Below, piece after piece: positions 10,747 to 19,768 of a DNA stretch of 64,000 bases; within the stretch, counting starts at the first letter, position 1; each line of letters opens with the position of its first letter. The notes under the pieces are model-generated. The model was given only the letters and a program-made list of their open reading frames with translations, made no database searches and was not told the DNA's origin. Source of the DNA: an uncultured Oxalobacter sp. (GTDB lineage Bacteria > Pseudomonadota > Gammaproteobacteria > Burkholderiales > Burkholderiaceae_D). The stretch is taken from contig CAKQWF010000001.1 in assembly GCA_934277985.1 (NCBI GenBank), positions 1 through 64,000 on the forward strand. The letters run 5' to 3'. The translations under genes and the position numbers were made by a program.

Positions 10747-12297
10747 ATGAATCTGCTAAAGACACTGCTGACCATCTCAGGCATGACCATGCTTTCTCGT
10801 ATCACAGGGCTGGTACGCGAATTGCTGATCGCGCGGGCGTTTGGCGCATCCGGTTTTACCGATGCCTTTTTCGTCGCGTTCCGCATTCCCAATCTGTTGA
10901 GAAGATTGTTCGCTGAGGGTGCCTTCTCGCAGGCTTTCGTTCCCATTCTTGCCGAATACGTCAACCAGAAAGGCGAAAAACCGGCGCGTGAACTGGTGGA
11001 CAAGGTGGCGACAGCGCTGGTGTGGATACTCGTTTTGGTCTGCGTTGCCGGAATCGTCGCCGCTCCCGTCGTGGTATATCTGATCGCTACCGGATTCGGG
11101 AACAACAGGGATGTTTTCGATTTGTCCGTACTGATGACCCGGATCATGTTCCCCTACATCCTGTTCATGTCGCTGGTTGCGCTGGCAGGCGGGGTACTCA
11201 ATACCTGGCGTGAATTCCGTGTCCCGGCCTTTACGCCGGTACTGCTCAATGTATCGTTTATCGTCGCTTCGCTTTTTGTCGCTCCCTGTCTGGAACAGCC
11301 GGTGCTGGCGCTGGCGTTTGCCGTGTTTGTCGGCGGTCTGTTGCAACTGGGTATCCAGATACCGGCGCTTGTCAAAATCGGCATGTTGCCACGTATCTCC
11401 ATCCATGTCGTTCGTGCTTTTCAGGATGCCGGCGTACGGCGGATTATCCGGCAGATGATTCCGGCGATATTCGCCGTATCGGTGGCACAGATCAGCCTGA
11501 TGATCAATACCAATATCGCATCGCGGCTGGCGCATGGCAGCGTCTCGTGGATATCTTACGCGGACCGGCTGATGGAATTTCCCAATGCCTTGCTTGGTGT
11601 TGCGTTGGGGACGATTCTGTTGCCCAGCTTGTCCAAGGCCAACGCCAATAATGATGAAAAGGAATATTCATCGTTGCTGGACTGGGGCTTGCGTCTCACT
11701 TTCCTGCTGGCATTGCCTGCATCGGTCATGCTGATGACCTTGCCTGTTCCGTTTACGGCGACACTGTTTCATTACGGCAAGTTCAGTGCGCATGATGTGG
11801 TGATGACTTCCCATGCGCTGATTGCCTATGGCGTGGGGCTGATCGGGTTGATCGTGGTGCGCATTCTGGCACCCGGATTTTATGCCAAGCAAGATATCAG
11901 GACGCCGGTCAAGATCGCGGTGCTGGTGCTGGTGCTGACACAGCTCATGAATCTGGTTTTCGTTCCCATCTATGACCATGCAGGTTTGGCCTTGTCCATC
12001 GGGATCGGCGCGTGCGGCAATGCGGCCATTCTGTATGTCATGTTGCGTCGCCGCGGGATATATCGGCCGCAGGCCGGCTGGCGGATGTTTTTCCTGAAAG
12101 TCGGTGTGGCACTTGTCTTGCTTGCCATTGCCTCGATGTGGGTCGCCAGCTGTTTCGACTGGATCGGTATGCAGGCACATCCGCTGTTGCGGGTGGGAGC
12201 CATGGCGCTGGTCATGATCGTATGCAGCATCGTGTATTTCGGCACGTTGTTCGCACTGGGTTTCCGGTTGCGGGACTTCAGACGTATTGCGTCATAA
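10747..12297 (+). CDS. murJ: lipid II flippase MurJ
   Basis: A 516-residue polytopic membrane protein of the MVF/MurJ family with about 14 hydrophobic segments. It flips lipid II across the inner membrane for peptidoglycan synthesis. It starts MNLLKTLLTISGMTMLSRITGLVRE and has the conserved AFGASGFTDAFFVAFRIPNL region. A TATAAT hexamer at 10733-10738 lies only 8 bases before the ATG. Ends 12 bp before the uup stop (convergent). Confidence 0.95.
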   Translation: MNLLKTLLTISGMTMLSRITGLVRELLIARAFGASGFTDAFFVAFRIPNLLRRLFAEGAFSQAFVPILAEYVNQKGEKPARELVDKVATALVWILVLVCVAGIVAAPVVVYLIATGFGNNRDVFDLSVLMTRIMFPYILFMSLVALAGGVLNTWREFRVPAFTPVLLNVSFIVASLFVAPCLEQPVLALAFAVFVGGLLQLGIQIPALVKIGMLPRISIHVVRAFQDAGVRRIIRQMIPAIFAVSVAQISLMINTNIASRLAHGSVSWISYADRLMEFPNALLGVALGTILLPSLSKANANNDEKEYSSLLDWGLRLTFLLALPASVMLMTLPVPFTATLFHYGKFSAHDVVMTSHALIAYGVGLIGLIVVRILAPGFYAKQDIRTPVKIAVLVLVLTQLMNLVFVPIYDHAGLALSIGIGACGNAAILYVMLRRRGIYRPQAGWRMFFLKVGVALVLLAIASMWVASCFDWIGMQAHPLLRVGAMALVMIVCSIVYFGTLFALGFRLRDFRRIAS

Positions 12298-12309
12298 GCC
12301 GTTCGGCCA

Positions 12310-14217
12310 TCATTCTTTCGTTTTTGATTCCAGTTCATCCCATCGGGTAATGCAGTTCATCAGTTCTTCCTCGATTTCGACAAAACGCTGGTTCAGACGA
12401 ATACCTTCTGCGGAATCGCCCTTGTACAGGTTCGGGTCGTTCAGACGTGATGAAATCTGTGCCTGTTCGCTTTCCAGTGCGGCGATTCTGGATGGCAGCT
12501 CATCCAGTTCGCGTTGTTCCTTGTAACTCAGTTTCTTGCGCCGTGGCGTTCCGGCAGATTCCTTGCGTTGGGAAGGTGCCGCATCACGGGACACCTTTTT
12601 TTCGTTGACCGTTTCCTGTGGTGCGGGACGGGTGCGTTCCCAGTCGCTGTAACCACCGATATATTCACGCCACAAACCGTTCCCCTCGGCTGCGATCACC
12701 TGTGTGACGACATTGTCCAGAAAGGCACGGTCATGGCTGACCAGAAAGACAGTGCCATCGTAATCCTGAAGCAGTTCTTCAAGCAGTTCCAGCGTTTCGA
12801 TATCCAGATCGTTGGTCGGTTCGTCCAGTACCAGTACATTGGCGGGGCGCGCGAAAAGACGTGCCAGCAGAAGTCGGTTTCTTTCGCCGCCCGACAGAGA
12901 TTTGACAGGGGAGCGGGCGCGTTCCGGAGTGAACAGGAAATCGGAGAGATAACTCATGACATGTTTTTTCTGGCCTCCGATTTCCACCCACTCGCTGCCC
13001 GGCGAGATGGTATCCGCCAGGCTGGCGTTGTCGTCGAGTTGTGCGCGCATCTGGTCGAAATAAGCAATTTGCAATCGTGTCCCCATGCGAATATTGCCGC
13101 TGTCCGGTGCCAGTTCGCCCAAAATGAGTTTCAGCATGGTCGTCTTGCCCGCGCCGTTCGGGCCGATCAGGCCGATCTTGTCTCCACGCAGGATGATATC
13201 CGAAAAAGAACGGATGACCGTCTTGTCGCCGAAAGACTTGGAAACATCCGTCAATTCCGCGACCAGTTTCCCGGAACGTTCTCCGGATGAAACGTCCATG
13301 CGAACCAGTCCCTGCCGTTCCCGTCTCGCGGCACGGGTGGCGCGGAGTGCCTCAAGCCGTCTGACACGGCCTTCGTTTCGGGTGCGTCGTGCCTCGATGC
13401 CTTTCCGTATCCAGACTTCTTCCTGTGCCAGAAACTTGTCGAATTTCGCGTTTTCGACGGCTTCGTTGGCCAGCTGTTCGTTTTTGGCAGTGCGGTATGC
13501 GCTGAAATTGCCCGGGAAAGAGAGCAGCCGGCCGCGGTCGAGTTCGACGATACGGGTGGCGATATGATCCAGAAAACGCCGGTCATGCGTGATAAATACG
13601 ATGCTTCCGCGAAATTCTTTCAGAATGTTTTCCAGCCAGATGATCGATTCGAAGTCCAGATGGTTGGTCGGCTCGTCCAGCATCAGGACGTCCGGCGCAC
13701 TGATCAGCCCGTGTGCCAGCGCGACCCGTTTGTAAAGACCGCCCGACAAGGTGCCGATGCGCGCGTCTTTTTCCAGCGACAGACGTTCCAGCAAGGTTTC
13801 GACACGATTGTTGAGGTTCCATGCGTCGGCGCTGTCCAGACGCATTTGCAATTCATTGAGGCGTTCGAGCAGCTGGCTGTCGTTTTTGTGACCGAGTTCT
13901 GCGGTCAGCTGTTCATACTCGTTCAGCCATGCCTGTATATCGTGCAGACCTGAAGCGACCGCCTCATAAACCGTCTGTTCTGCAGGAAAGACAGGCTCCT
14001 GTTCGACATAGGCGATTTTCAGGTTTTGCTGTACGGTCACCAGGCCGTCGTCGAGTTTCGCCTTACCGGCCAGTACCTGCAACAGCGATGATTTGCCGGT
14101 GCCGTTGCGACCGATCAGACCGACTTTTTCACCAGCTTCAAGTGAAAATTCGGCGTGATCGAGCATGGGGAAATGGCCGAAGGCCAGCTGCGCGTCAACA
14201 AGGGTAATGATTGCCAT
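12310..14217 (-). CDS. uup: ABC-F ATPase Uup
   Basis: A 635-residue soluble protein with two ABC domains and no membrane segment. Walker A motifs are GLIGRNGTGKSS and GLIGPNGAGKTT; signatures LSGGLYKR and LSGGERNR; Walker B LMLDEPTNHLD and LVLDEPTNDLD. The charged linker EEVWIRKGIEARRTRNEGRV joins the halves. A C-terminal coiled coil of about 90 residues (KLSYKEQRELDELP onward) marks Uup within the ABC-F group; Uup binds DNA and ribosomes and affects transposon excision in E. coli. The ATG at 14217 (MAIITLVDAQLAFG) is used; the frame is open further upstream through the tRNA gene but that part is not coding. Confidence 0.93.
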   Translation of the reverse strand: MAIITLVDAQLAFGHFPMLDHAEFSLEAGEKVGLIGRNGTGKSSLLQVLAGKAKLDDGLVTVQQNLKIAYVEQEPVFPAEQTVYEAVASGLHDIQAWLNEYEQLTAELGHKNDSQLLERLNELQMRLDSADAWNLNNRVETLLERLSLEKDARIGTLSGGLYKRVALAHGLISAPDVLMLDEPTNHLDFESIIWLENILKEFRGSIVFITHDRRFLDHIATRIVELDRGRLLSFPGNFSAYRTAKNEQLANEAVENAKFDKFLAQEEVWIRKGIEARRTRNEGRVRRLEALRATRAARRERQGLVRMDVSSGERSGKLVAELTDVSKSFGDKTVIRSFSDIILRGDKIGLIGPNGAGKTTMLKLILGELAPDSGNIRMGTRLQIAYFDQMRAQLDDNASLADTISPGSEWVEIGGQKKHVMSYLSDFLFTPERARSPVKSLSGGERNRLLLARLFARPANVLVLDEPTNDLDIETLELLEELLQDYDGTVFLVSHDRAFLDNVVTQVIAAEGNGLWREYIGGYSDWERTRPAPQETVNEKKVSRDAAPSQRKESAGTPRRKKLSYKEQRELDELPSRIAALESEQAQISSRLNDPNLYKGDSAEGIRLNQRFVEIEEELMNCITRWDELESKTKE

Positions 14218-14350
14218 AATGAACCGAAAACGAAATACATTGCCAACAGGGCATCTATTGTAACGGCAAGTCCGGATGGATGCGTCATCTGCACTCGTAC
14301 AGAAAGCCGGGATGCTGTACAATGGCGTCGCCCGACTCATCGCGGTGCGT

Positions 14351-14425
14351 CTCGCCGTAGCACAATGGATAGTGCACATGCCTCCTAAGCGTGGGATACA
14401 GGTTCGATCCCTGTCGGCGGGACCA
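14351..14425 (+). tRNA. tRNA-Arg (anticodon CCT)
   Basis: Cloverleaf read directly: acceptor CTCGCCG pairs with CGGCGGG; D stem GCAC/GTGC; anticodon stem CATGC/GCGTG around loop CTCCTAA (anticodon CCT); T stem ACAGG/CCTGT with loop TTCGATC; discriminator A and encoded CCA. Reads AGG codons. Confidence 0.95.
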
Positions 14426-14506
14426 TATTTTCCCGCGGCTTTTCTGCGGCACAGTTTTTCGGAGCGGTGTCCCGGCTTCATGTCATTGCCATGAAAGGCC
14501 TGTGGA

Positions 14507-15616
14507 CTATTTCAATATCTCGTCTATCGTCAGGGACGCGGCACGCGTACGATCGTCCGGCGACATGATTTTCTTCAGCTCGTTTTCCAGTCGTGCAGCG
14601 CTTTTGATATTCAGGGCGGCATGATGGGCCAGCGTGTAGGCATACGCATAGTTTTTGTCGGTTCCCTGACCTTTGGCGTACATCAGTCCCAGATTGGCGA
14701 TGGCTTCCGGAATTCTCTTGCGGGCGGCCTGGTTAAACAGATCGAAGGCTTGACGGTCATTACGCGGAATGCCGTCACCGCGCATGTACATGATGCCAAG
14801 GGCATTTTGTGCCAGTGCGTTACCTTGTGTTGCGGCTTTGCGATACCAGAATGCAGCTTCTTTTTTGCTTTGCGGGATGCTTTCGCCATTGAAGTACATG
14901 TCGCCCAGACTGTATTGGGCTTCCGGCAAACCGTGTTCAGCGGCTGACCGGAACAGCCCGAATGCTTTTTTGCTATCACGAACGACCCCTTCGCCACGTG
15001 CGTACATCATGCCCAGATTGTATTGTGCGCCCGCGTTTCCCTGTTTGGCTGCCTGCTCATACCAGTAAACGGCTTTTTTGTAATCCTGTGCGACACCTTT
15101 TCCCCAATCGTACATGATGCCGAGTGCGTGCTGTGCATCCGCATTGCCTTGTTCGGCGGCCTGTCCGAATAGCTGTGCAGCACGCTGGTAATCCTGTGTG
15201 ACGCCGTCACCATAACTGTACATGGCACCCAGGGCATATTGGGCAGCGGGGTGCTTTTGCATGGCAGCCTTGCGGTACCAGTATTCCGCTTTCCCGCGAT
15301 CGGGCGCGACACCTCTGCCATGGTAATACAGTGTACCCAGTACGTATTGGGCATCCGCAGATCCTTTTTCTGCAGCCTTTGTGGCCCAGAAGGCCGCTTT
15401 TCCATCGTTTTGCGTGACACCTTTGCCGTAATAGTATGCAATTGCCAGAGAGAGTTGTGCGCGGGTGTCGCCGTTTTCGGCAAGGACGGACAGCGTGCTG
15501 ACGGGTTTGTCGAGGATGCCGGATGACGGGAAAACAGTTTCTGCCGCCTGTACATGTGACCAGCCAAAGCAGGCGAAATATGCCACGATGATGGAAGAAA
15601 GCCCTTTTTTGAGCAT
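14507..15616 (-). CDS. secreted Sel1-repeat protein
   Basis: A 369-residue protein with an N-terminal signal peptide (MLKKGLSSIIVAYFACFGWS, then HVQA-AE). About eight tandem Sel1-like repeats of roughly 36 residues follow, each with the pattern A.AQ..LG.MY..G.GV..D...A..W...AA..G. Sel1 repeats form alpha-solenoids for protein-protein contacts, often at the envelope; the partner here is unknown. The repeats also make the DNA internally repetitive. The gene is transcribed away from oxc and shares the 542-bp upstream gap with it. Confidence 0.85.
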   Translation of the reverse strand: MLKKGLSSIIVAYFACFGWSHVQAAETVFPSSGILDKPVSTLSVLAENGDTRAQLSLAIAYYYGKGVTQNDGKAAFWATKAAEKGSADAQYVLGTLYYHGRGVAPDRGKAEYWYRKAAMQKHPAAQYALGAMYSYGDGVTQDYQRAAQLFGQAAEQGNADAQHALGIMYDWGKGVAQDYKKAVYWYEQAAKQGNAGAQYNLGMMYARGEGVVRDSKKAFGLFRSAAEHGLPEAQYSLGDMYFNGESIPQSKKEAAFWYRKAATQGNALAQNALGIMYMRGDGIPRNDRQAFDLFNQAARKRIPEAIANLGLMYAKGQGTDKNYAYAYTLAHHAALNIKSAARLENELKKIMSPDDRTRAASLTIDEILK

Positions 15617-15988
15617 GCCTGTTCTCCTGCGGAAATTGTCTGAAATGAAAAAGCATACCAGTATTTTCGGAAAGATCGAATGTGCCGGTCATCTTCATGG
15701 AAAAACACGATGCATCGTACAGTACGGCAAGCGACAAAAGGAGGCGGGGATATGGTGGCTGAATGGTCTCATGTGTTTCAGCATGCCATGCGGAAAATCT
15801 TAGGCGAATTTTCTGTACGAGTCGGGATGACGTTTGTCTGTGGGGGATGTGGAGAGTCTTCCGAACGGTTCGGCTGAGAAGTGGCGCACCGTTTGTGAAA
15901 GGGGATTTTTTGACCGTTTTTTGTGCAATTTGTACCGGTATATCGAGGGGTGTTTTTTGAAGCTGAAAATCCGGAAAAATCATCCGAA

Positions 15989-16074
15989 TTGATCTGGGTC
16001 AATAAATGAAAATTGATCTGGATCAATGATAGCGAATTGACCTGAGTCAGTCAGGGCAAATTGACCTAGGTCAA
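15989..16074 (+). promoter_or_regulatory. four FNR-like operator sites in a 24-bp tandem array upstream of oxc
   Basis: Four 14-bp (near-)palindromes start at 15989, 16013, 16037 and 16061, exactly 24 bp apart: TTGATCTGGGTCAA, TTGATCTGGATCAA, TTGACCTGAGTCAG, TTGACCTAGGTCAA. Each is preceded by AA; the 8-base spacers between them are unrelated. Site 2 matches the FNR/ANR consensus TTGAT-N4-ATCAA exactly; site 4 is a perfect palindrome with TTGAC half sites. The array ends 85 bp before the oxc ATG. A CRP/FNR-family regulator is the simplest reading; the protein itself is not in the window. The rest of the gap (15617-15985) shows no gene or recognisable element. Confidence 0.8.
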
Positions 16075-16097
16075 CGGTCTTTTCAGGGGGAATGCGG

Positions 16098-16103
16098 CAT
16101 ACT
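16098..16103 (+). promoter_or_regulatory. candidate -10 box of oxc
   Basis: CATACT. If transcription starts at about 16109, the fourth FNR-like site is centred at -41.5, the classical class II activator position, which would replace a -35 box. No good -35 is seen at the matching distance. The leader would be about 50 bases, with AAAGG as ribosome binding site 8 bases before the ATG. Confidence 0.45.
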
Positions 16104-16158
16104 CGGGAATGACGTTGAACAACGTTTATCAAAACCAACCGAAAGAAAGGTATTACTC

Positions 16159-17868
16159 ATGAGTAACGAAGACAATGTAGAGTTGACTGATGGCTTTCAT
16201 GTGCTGAAGGATGTGCTGAAAGTAAATGGCATTGATACCATGTATGGTGTTGTCGGCATTCCTATCACCAACCTGGCTCGTCTGTGGGAACAGGATGGTC
16301 AGAAGTTCTACAGCTTCCGCCACGAGCAACATGCTGGCTACGCTGCTTCCATCGCTGGTTACATCCATGGCGACAAACCAGGTGTATGCTTGACCGTTTC
16401 CGCACCTGGCTTCCTGAATGGTTTGACGGCGTTGGCACACGCAACCACCAACTGCTTCCCGATGATTCTGATGAGCGGTTCCAGTGAACGTGAAATCGTT
16501 GACCTGATGCAGGGCGATTACGAAGAAATGGACCAGATGAACATCGCTCGTCCGCATTGCAAAGCTTCCTATCGTATCAACAGCATCAATGACATTCCGA
16601 TCGGTATCGCTCGTGCTATCCGTACCGCTGTATCCGGCCGTCCGGGTGGTGTTTATGTTGACCTGCCGGCTAAACTGTTCGGCCAGACCCTGCCGGTTGA
16701 AGAAGCTCAGAAACTGATCTTCAAACCGATCGATGTCGCTCCTGCACAGATTCCGGCTGCTGACGCAATCGCTCGTGCCGCTGAAGTCATCAAGAGCGCA
16801 AAACGTCCGGTTGTCATGCTGGGTAAAGGCGCTGCAATGGCCAAGGCTGAAGCAGAAGTCAAACAGTTCGTTGAACAGACCGGCATCCCGTTCCTGCCGA
16901 TGGGTATGGCTAAAGGCCTGATGCCTGACAATCATCCGCAGTCTGCTGCTGCTACCCGTGCTTTCGCTCTGGCACAGTGTGACGTATGTATCCTGGTAGG
17001 TGCACGTCTGAACTGGCTGATGCAGCATGGTAAAGGCAAGACCTGGGGTAACGAACTGAAGAAATTCGTTCAGATCGATATCCAGGCTAACGAAATGGAT
17101 TCCAACCAGCCGATCGCTGCTCCGGTTGTCGGTGACGTCAAGTCCTGCCTGGCTCTCCTGAATGAAGCTCTGAAGGGTGCTCCGAAGGCTCCGGCTGACT
17201 GGGTTGGCGCTCTGAAAGAAAAAGTTGATACCAACAAGGGCAAACTGGCTACCAAGATGGCAGCTCCTGTCGCTCCGACCGGTATGAACTACTCCAACTC
17301 CCTGGGTGTTCTGAAAGAATTCATGCTGGCTAACCCGAGCATCAACCTGGTTAACGAAGGTGCAAACGCTCTGGATAACACCCGTATGATCGTTGACATG
17401 CTCGAACCACGCCGTCGTCTGGACTCCGGTACCTGGGGCGTTATGGGTATCGGTATGGGCTACTGCGTTGGTGCCGCAAGCGTAACGGGCGACCCGGTTA
17501 TCGCTGTTGAAGGTGACTCCGCATTCGGCTTCTCCGGTATGGAAGTTGAAACCATCTGCCGTTACAACCTGCCGGTTACCATCATCGTCATGAACAACGG
17601 TGGTATCTACAAGGGTAACGAAGCAGATCCGGGCAATGGTCTGGTATCCTGTACCCGTCTGGTTCGTGGTCGTTACGATCAGATGATGGAAGCTTTCGGC
17701 GGCAAGGGCTATCTGGTAGAAACCCCGGCTGAACTGAAGGCAGCTCTGGAAGAAGCAGTTGCTTCCAAGAAACCATGCCTGATCAACGCCATGATCGACC
17801 CAGACGCAGGTGTCGAATCCGGCCGTATCAAGAGCCTGAACATCGTAAGTAAAGTTGGCAAGAAATAA
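16159..17868 (+). CDS. oxc: oxalyl-CoA decarboxylase
   Basis: A 569-residue thiamin-diphosphate enzyme that splits oxalyl-CoA into formyl-CoA and CO2, the energy-conserving step of oxalate metabolism because it consumes a proton in the cytoplasm. Domains: N-terminal PYR domain with the ThDP-activating Glu56 (RHEQHAG) and the Tyr121-Glu122 pair (Tyr120-Glu121 in O. formigenes, shifted by a one-residue insertion near 72); a middle domain with an ADP-binding fold; and a C-terminal PP domain with the GDSAF...NN ThDP/Mg motif and the C-terminal tail [11 protein letters not shown]. Codon use is strongly biased (GGT, CGT, CTG, AAC), as for a very abundant protein. Monocistronic, with its own array upstream and terminators downstream. 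frc is not adjacent. Confidence 0.98.
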   Translation: MSNEDNVELTDGFHVLKDVLKVNGIDTMYGVVGIPITNLARLWEQDGQKFYSFRHEQHAGYAASIAGYIHGDKPGVCLTVSAPGFLNGLTALAHATTNCFPMILMSGSSEREIVDLMQGDYEEMDQMNIARPHCKASYRINSINDIPIGIARAIRTAVSGRPGGVYVDLPAKLFGQTLPVEEAQKLIFKPIDVAPAQIPAADAIARAAEVIKSAKRPVVMLGKGAAMAKAEAEVKQFVEQTGIPFLPMGMAKGLMPDNHPQSAAATRAFALAQCDVCILVGARLNWLMQHGKGKTWGNELKKFVQIDIQANEMDSNQPIAAPVVGDVKSCLALLNEALKGAPKAPADWVGALKEKVDTNKGKLATKMAAPVAPTGMNYSNSLGVLKEFMLANPSINLVNEGANALDNTRMIVDMLEPRRRLDSGTWGVMGIGMGYCVGAASVTGDPVIAVEGDSAFGFSGMEVETICRYNLPVTIIVMNNGGIYKGNEADPGNGLVSCTRLVRGRYDQMMEAFGGKGYLVETPAELKAALEEAVASKKPCLINAMIDPDAGVESGRIKSLNIVSKVGKK

Positions 17869-17882
17869 TTAGTCCGGCTTTG

Positions 17883-17954
17883 GAAACCGGTTTTCGGACC
17901 GGTTTCGCGAATGTTCCGAATACCCCTCAGGAATTTTCCGAGGGGTATTTTTTT
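17883..17954 (+). terminator. double hairpin terminator of oxc
   Basis: Two hairpins follow the oxc stop. The first is GAAACCGG (17883-17890), 8-base loop, CCGGTTTC (17899-17906). The second is ATACCCCTC (17920-17928), loop, GAGGGGTAT (17940-17948), running into seven T. The second is a strong intrinsic terminator; the first may protect the 3' end of the mRNA. Confidence 0.92.
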
Positions 17955-18126
17955 GTCTGTGTTGATCAGCCTGAAAACACTGCCGGCAATTACGGAAGAA
18001 GCGGTATGGGCGAGAAAGATGCAGTTTGCGATACCGGCAAGTGCTTTCGTGAGAAAAAGCTGGCTTTTTCACGGTTGAAACAGGATAATCAGGCCGTTTT
18101 GAATATTGTCCGTTTCCGGTTCGCTT

Positions 18127-18939
18127 ATGTTGTTGAAACGTAAATCGATTGAAAAAGAGGAATCGCTACGTCCGTCGGCGTTACCTGTAAAGAAGGAGGA
18201 AAGACGTCGGATACAGTATGCTCCTGTAACCCTTTCCGAACAGGGGGGTGTCCGCTATCTTCATTTCGGTACCGAGTGGATACAAGGTGCCATGCGGTTG
18301 CGCAAACCGAATTGGCTGGAGCTGGAATACAGCCGCAAAATGATGTCATGGTTGTTGTTCAGGGAACAACCTCGCATGATTTGCCAGCTGGGACTTGGCG
18401 CAGGCGCGTTGACAAAGTTTTGTTACTGGCAATTTGCCGATTGCAAAACGGTTGCCGTCGAACTGAATCCGGATGTTATCTCGGTGTGCCATTCCATGTT
18501 CGCATTACCGGATGAAGACGAACGTTTGCATATCGTTGAGATGGATGCGATGGATTTCGTGAATGATGAACGGAATGCAGGGGTATTCGACGTATTGCAC
18601 AGCGATTTGTATGACGCGACGGCGCGGGGACCGGTACTGGATACACCGGAATTTTATGCGGCATGCAAGCGGTGTCTGGTTCCGGGCGGGATGATGACAG
18701 TCAATTTGTTCGGTGACCACCCGAGTTTTGCACGGAATATATCGGCCATGTCACGTGTATTCGAAAAGGTGATCTGTCTTTCTCCGACGCCAGAAGGTAA
18801 TGTGATCGCTATGGCATTCACGATATTGCCCGAAACAGATTACGATACGCTCAAATTACGCGCAGCCGATATCAGGGAAAAAACGGGATTGCCTGCGAAA
18901 AAATGGTTGAAAGATATCCGCAGAGCATTGGCGTTATAG
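18127..18939 (+). CDS. spermidine synthase-like methyltransferase-fold protein
   Basis: A 270-residue protein with a Rossmann-like core: QLGLGAGALTKF (nucleoside-binding glycine loop), TVAVELNPDVI (acidic residue ending strand 2), HIVEMDAMDF, and LHSDLYDATARGPVLDTPEFY, which corresponds to the aminopropyltransferase gate region. Polyamine aminopropyltransferases (SpeE) show this order, but the short N-terminal domain and sequence drift leave open whether it makes spermidine. The ATG at 18127 is used; a TTG start at 18106 is also possible. It starts after the oxc terminator and is followed by the carbonic anhydrase gene 33 bp downstream, so the two may be cotranscribed. Confidence 0.7.
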   Translation: MLLKRKSIEKEESLRPSALPVKKEERRRIQYAPVTLSEQGGVRYLHFGTEWIQGAMRLRKPNWLELEYSRKMMSWLLFREQPRMICQLGLGAGALTKFCYWQFADCKTVAVELNPDVISVCHSMFALPDEDERLHIVEMDAMDFVNDERNAGVFDVLHSDLYDATARGPVLDTPEFYAACKRCLVPGGMMTVNLFGDHPSFARNISAMSRVFEKVICLSPTPEGNVIAMAFTILPETDYDTLKLRAADIREKTGLPAKKWLKDIRRALAL

Positions 18940-18972
18940 GTTGGTGGCGGATGATATGTGACATAAAGAACG

Positions 18973-19683
18973 ATGACGGATAAATATACAGAATATGATC
19001 CATCGGATATCGAGCTTGTGCATTTGCTCGAGCGCAACAGGGCATGGGCGGAGCAGATGGTATATGAAGACACCGATTATTTTTCTCGCCTTGTCGCACA
19101 ACAGTTGCCGAAATATTTGTGGATAGGTTGCTCGGACAGCAGGGTGCCATCTACCCAGATTACCAATTTGTTACCGGGTGATATTTTTGTCCATCGCAAT
19201 ATCGCCAATGTCGTATCCTATTCCGATTTGAGTTGCCTGTCGGTCATGCAATTTGCTGTGGATATTCTCAGGGTACGCCATATTATCGTAACAGGGCACT
19301 ACGATTGTTCCGGCGTCCATGCCGCCATATCGGGAGAACGTGTCGGTCTGGCGGACAACTGGTTGCGTCATGTACAGGAAGTGCATCACAAGCACGGCAA
19401 ATACCTTCGGGTTAGCTTGTCAGAGAGGGTTCGCTATGACAGGCTTTGTGAATTGAATGTCATTGAATCGGTCGCCAATGTCTGCCAGACAACGATCGTT
19501 CAGGATGCATGGAGTCGTGGACAGGAATTGACCGTTCATGGGTGGGTATATGGTGTGCATGACGGATTGATCCGTGACCTGGGCATGACGATCAGTTCCC
19601 TTGACGAGCTGCCGATCAGGAAGGCGCAAAGCCTGGAACGTTATGAAAAGGGAGACGATGTCACATGCCGGCAATGTTTTTGA
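18973..19683 (+). CDS. can: beta-class carbonic anhydrase
   Basis: A 236-residue beta-carbonic anhydrase interconverting CO2 and bicarbonate. The zinc ligands are visible: Cys53 with Asp55-Arg57 (CSDSR) and His109/Cys112 (GHYDCSG). Length and C-terminus match the E. coli Can type. In an oxalate decarboxylating cell it lies close to oxc and can supply bicarbonate for carboxylations or speed CO2 removal; this link is inference. Closed by a terminator at 19717-19749. Confidence 0.94.
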   Translation: MTDKYTEYDPSDIELVHLLERNRAWAEQMVYEDTDYFSRLVAQQLPKYLWIGCSDSRVPSTQITNLLPGDIFVHRNIANVVSYSDLSCLSVMQFAVDILRVRHIIVTGHYDCSGVHAAISGERVGLADNWLRHVQEVHHKHGKYLRVSLSERVRYDRLCELNVIESVANVCQTTIVQDAWSRGQELTVHGWVYGVHDGLIRDLGMTISSLDELPIRKAQSLERYEKGDDVTCRQCF

Positions 19684-19716
19684 TGCAGCATGGTATGCCG
19701 CCATGGTGGATGTCAT

Positions 19717-19749
19717 AAAAAACGGGTATGGAAAACATACCCGTTTTTT
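19717..19749. terminator. bidirectional intrinsic terminator
   Basis: Stem AAAAACGGGTATG/CATACCCGTTTTT with a 5-base loop, A-run before and T-run after. Separates the convergent carbonic anhydrase and molbindin genes. Confidence 0.93.
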
Positions 19750-19768
19750 ATGTGTGGTATAGCGGAAA

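Noticed and set aside
14507..15616. Tandem DNA repeats as a CRISPR or satellite array
   Set aside because: The periodicity is about 108 bp and follows the 36-residue Sel1 repeats of a coding gene.
15989..16074. 24-bp array as a CRISPR or as plasmid-type iterons
   Set aside because: Repeat units are only 14-16 bp with 8-base spacers and palindromic, no cas or rep gene is near, and the place is a promoter.
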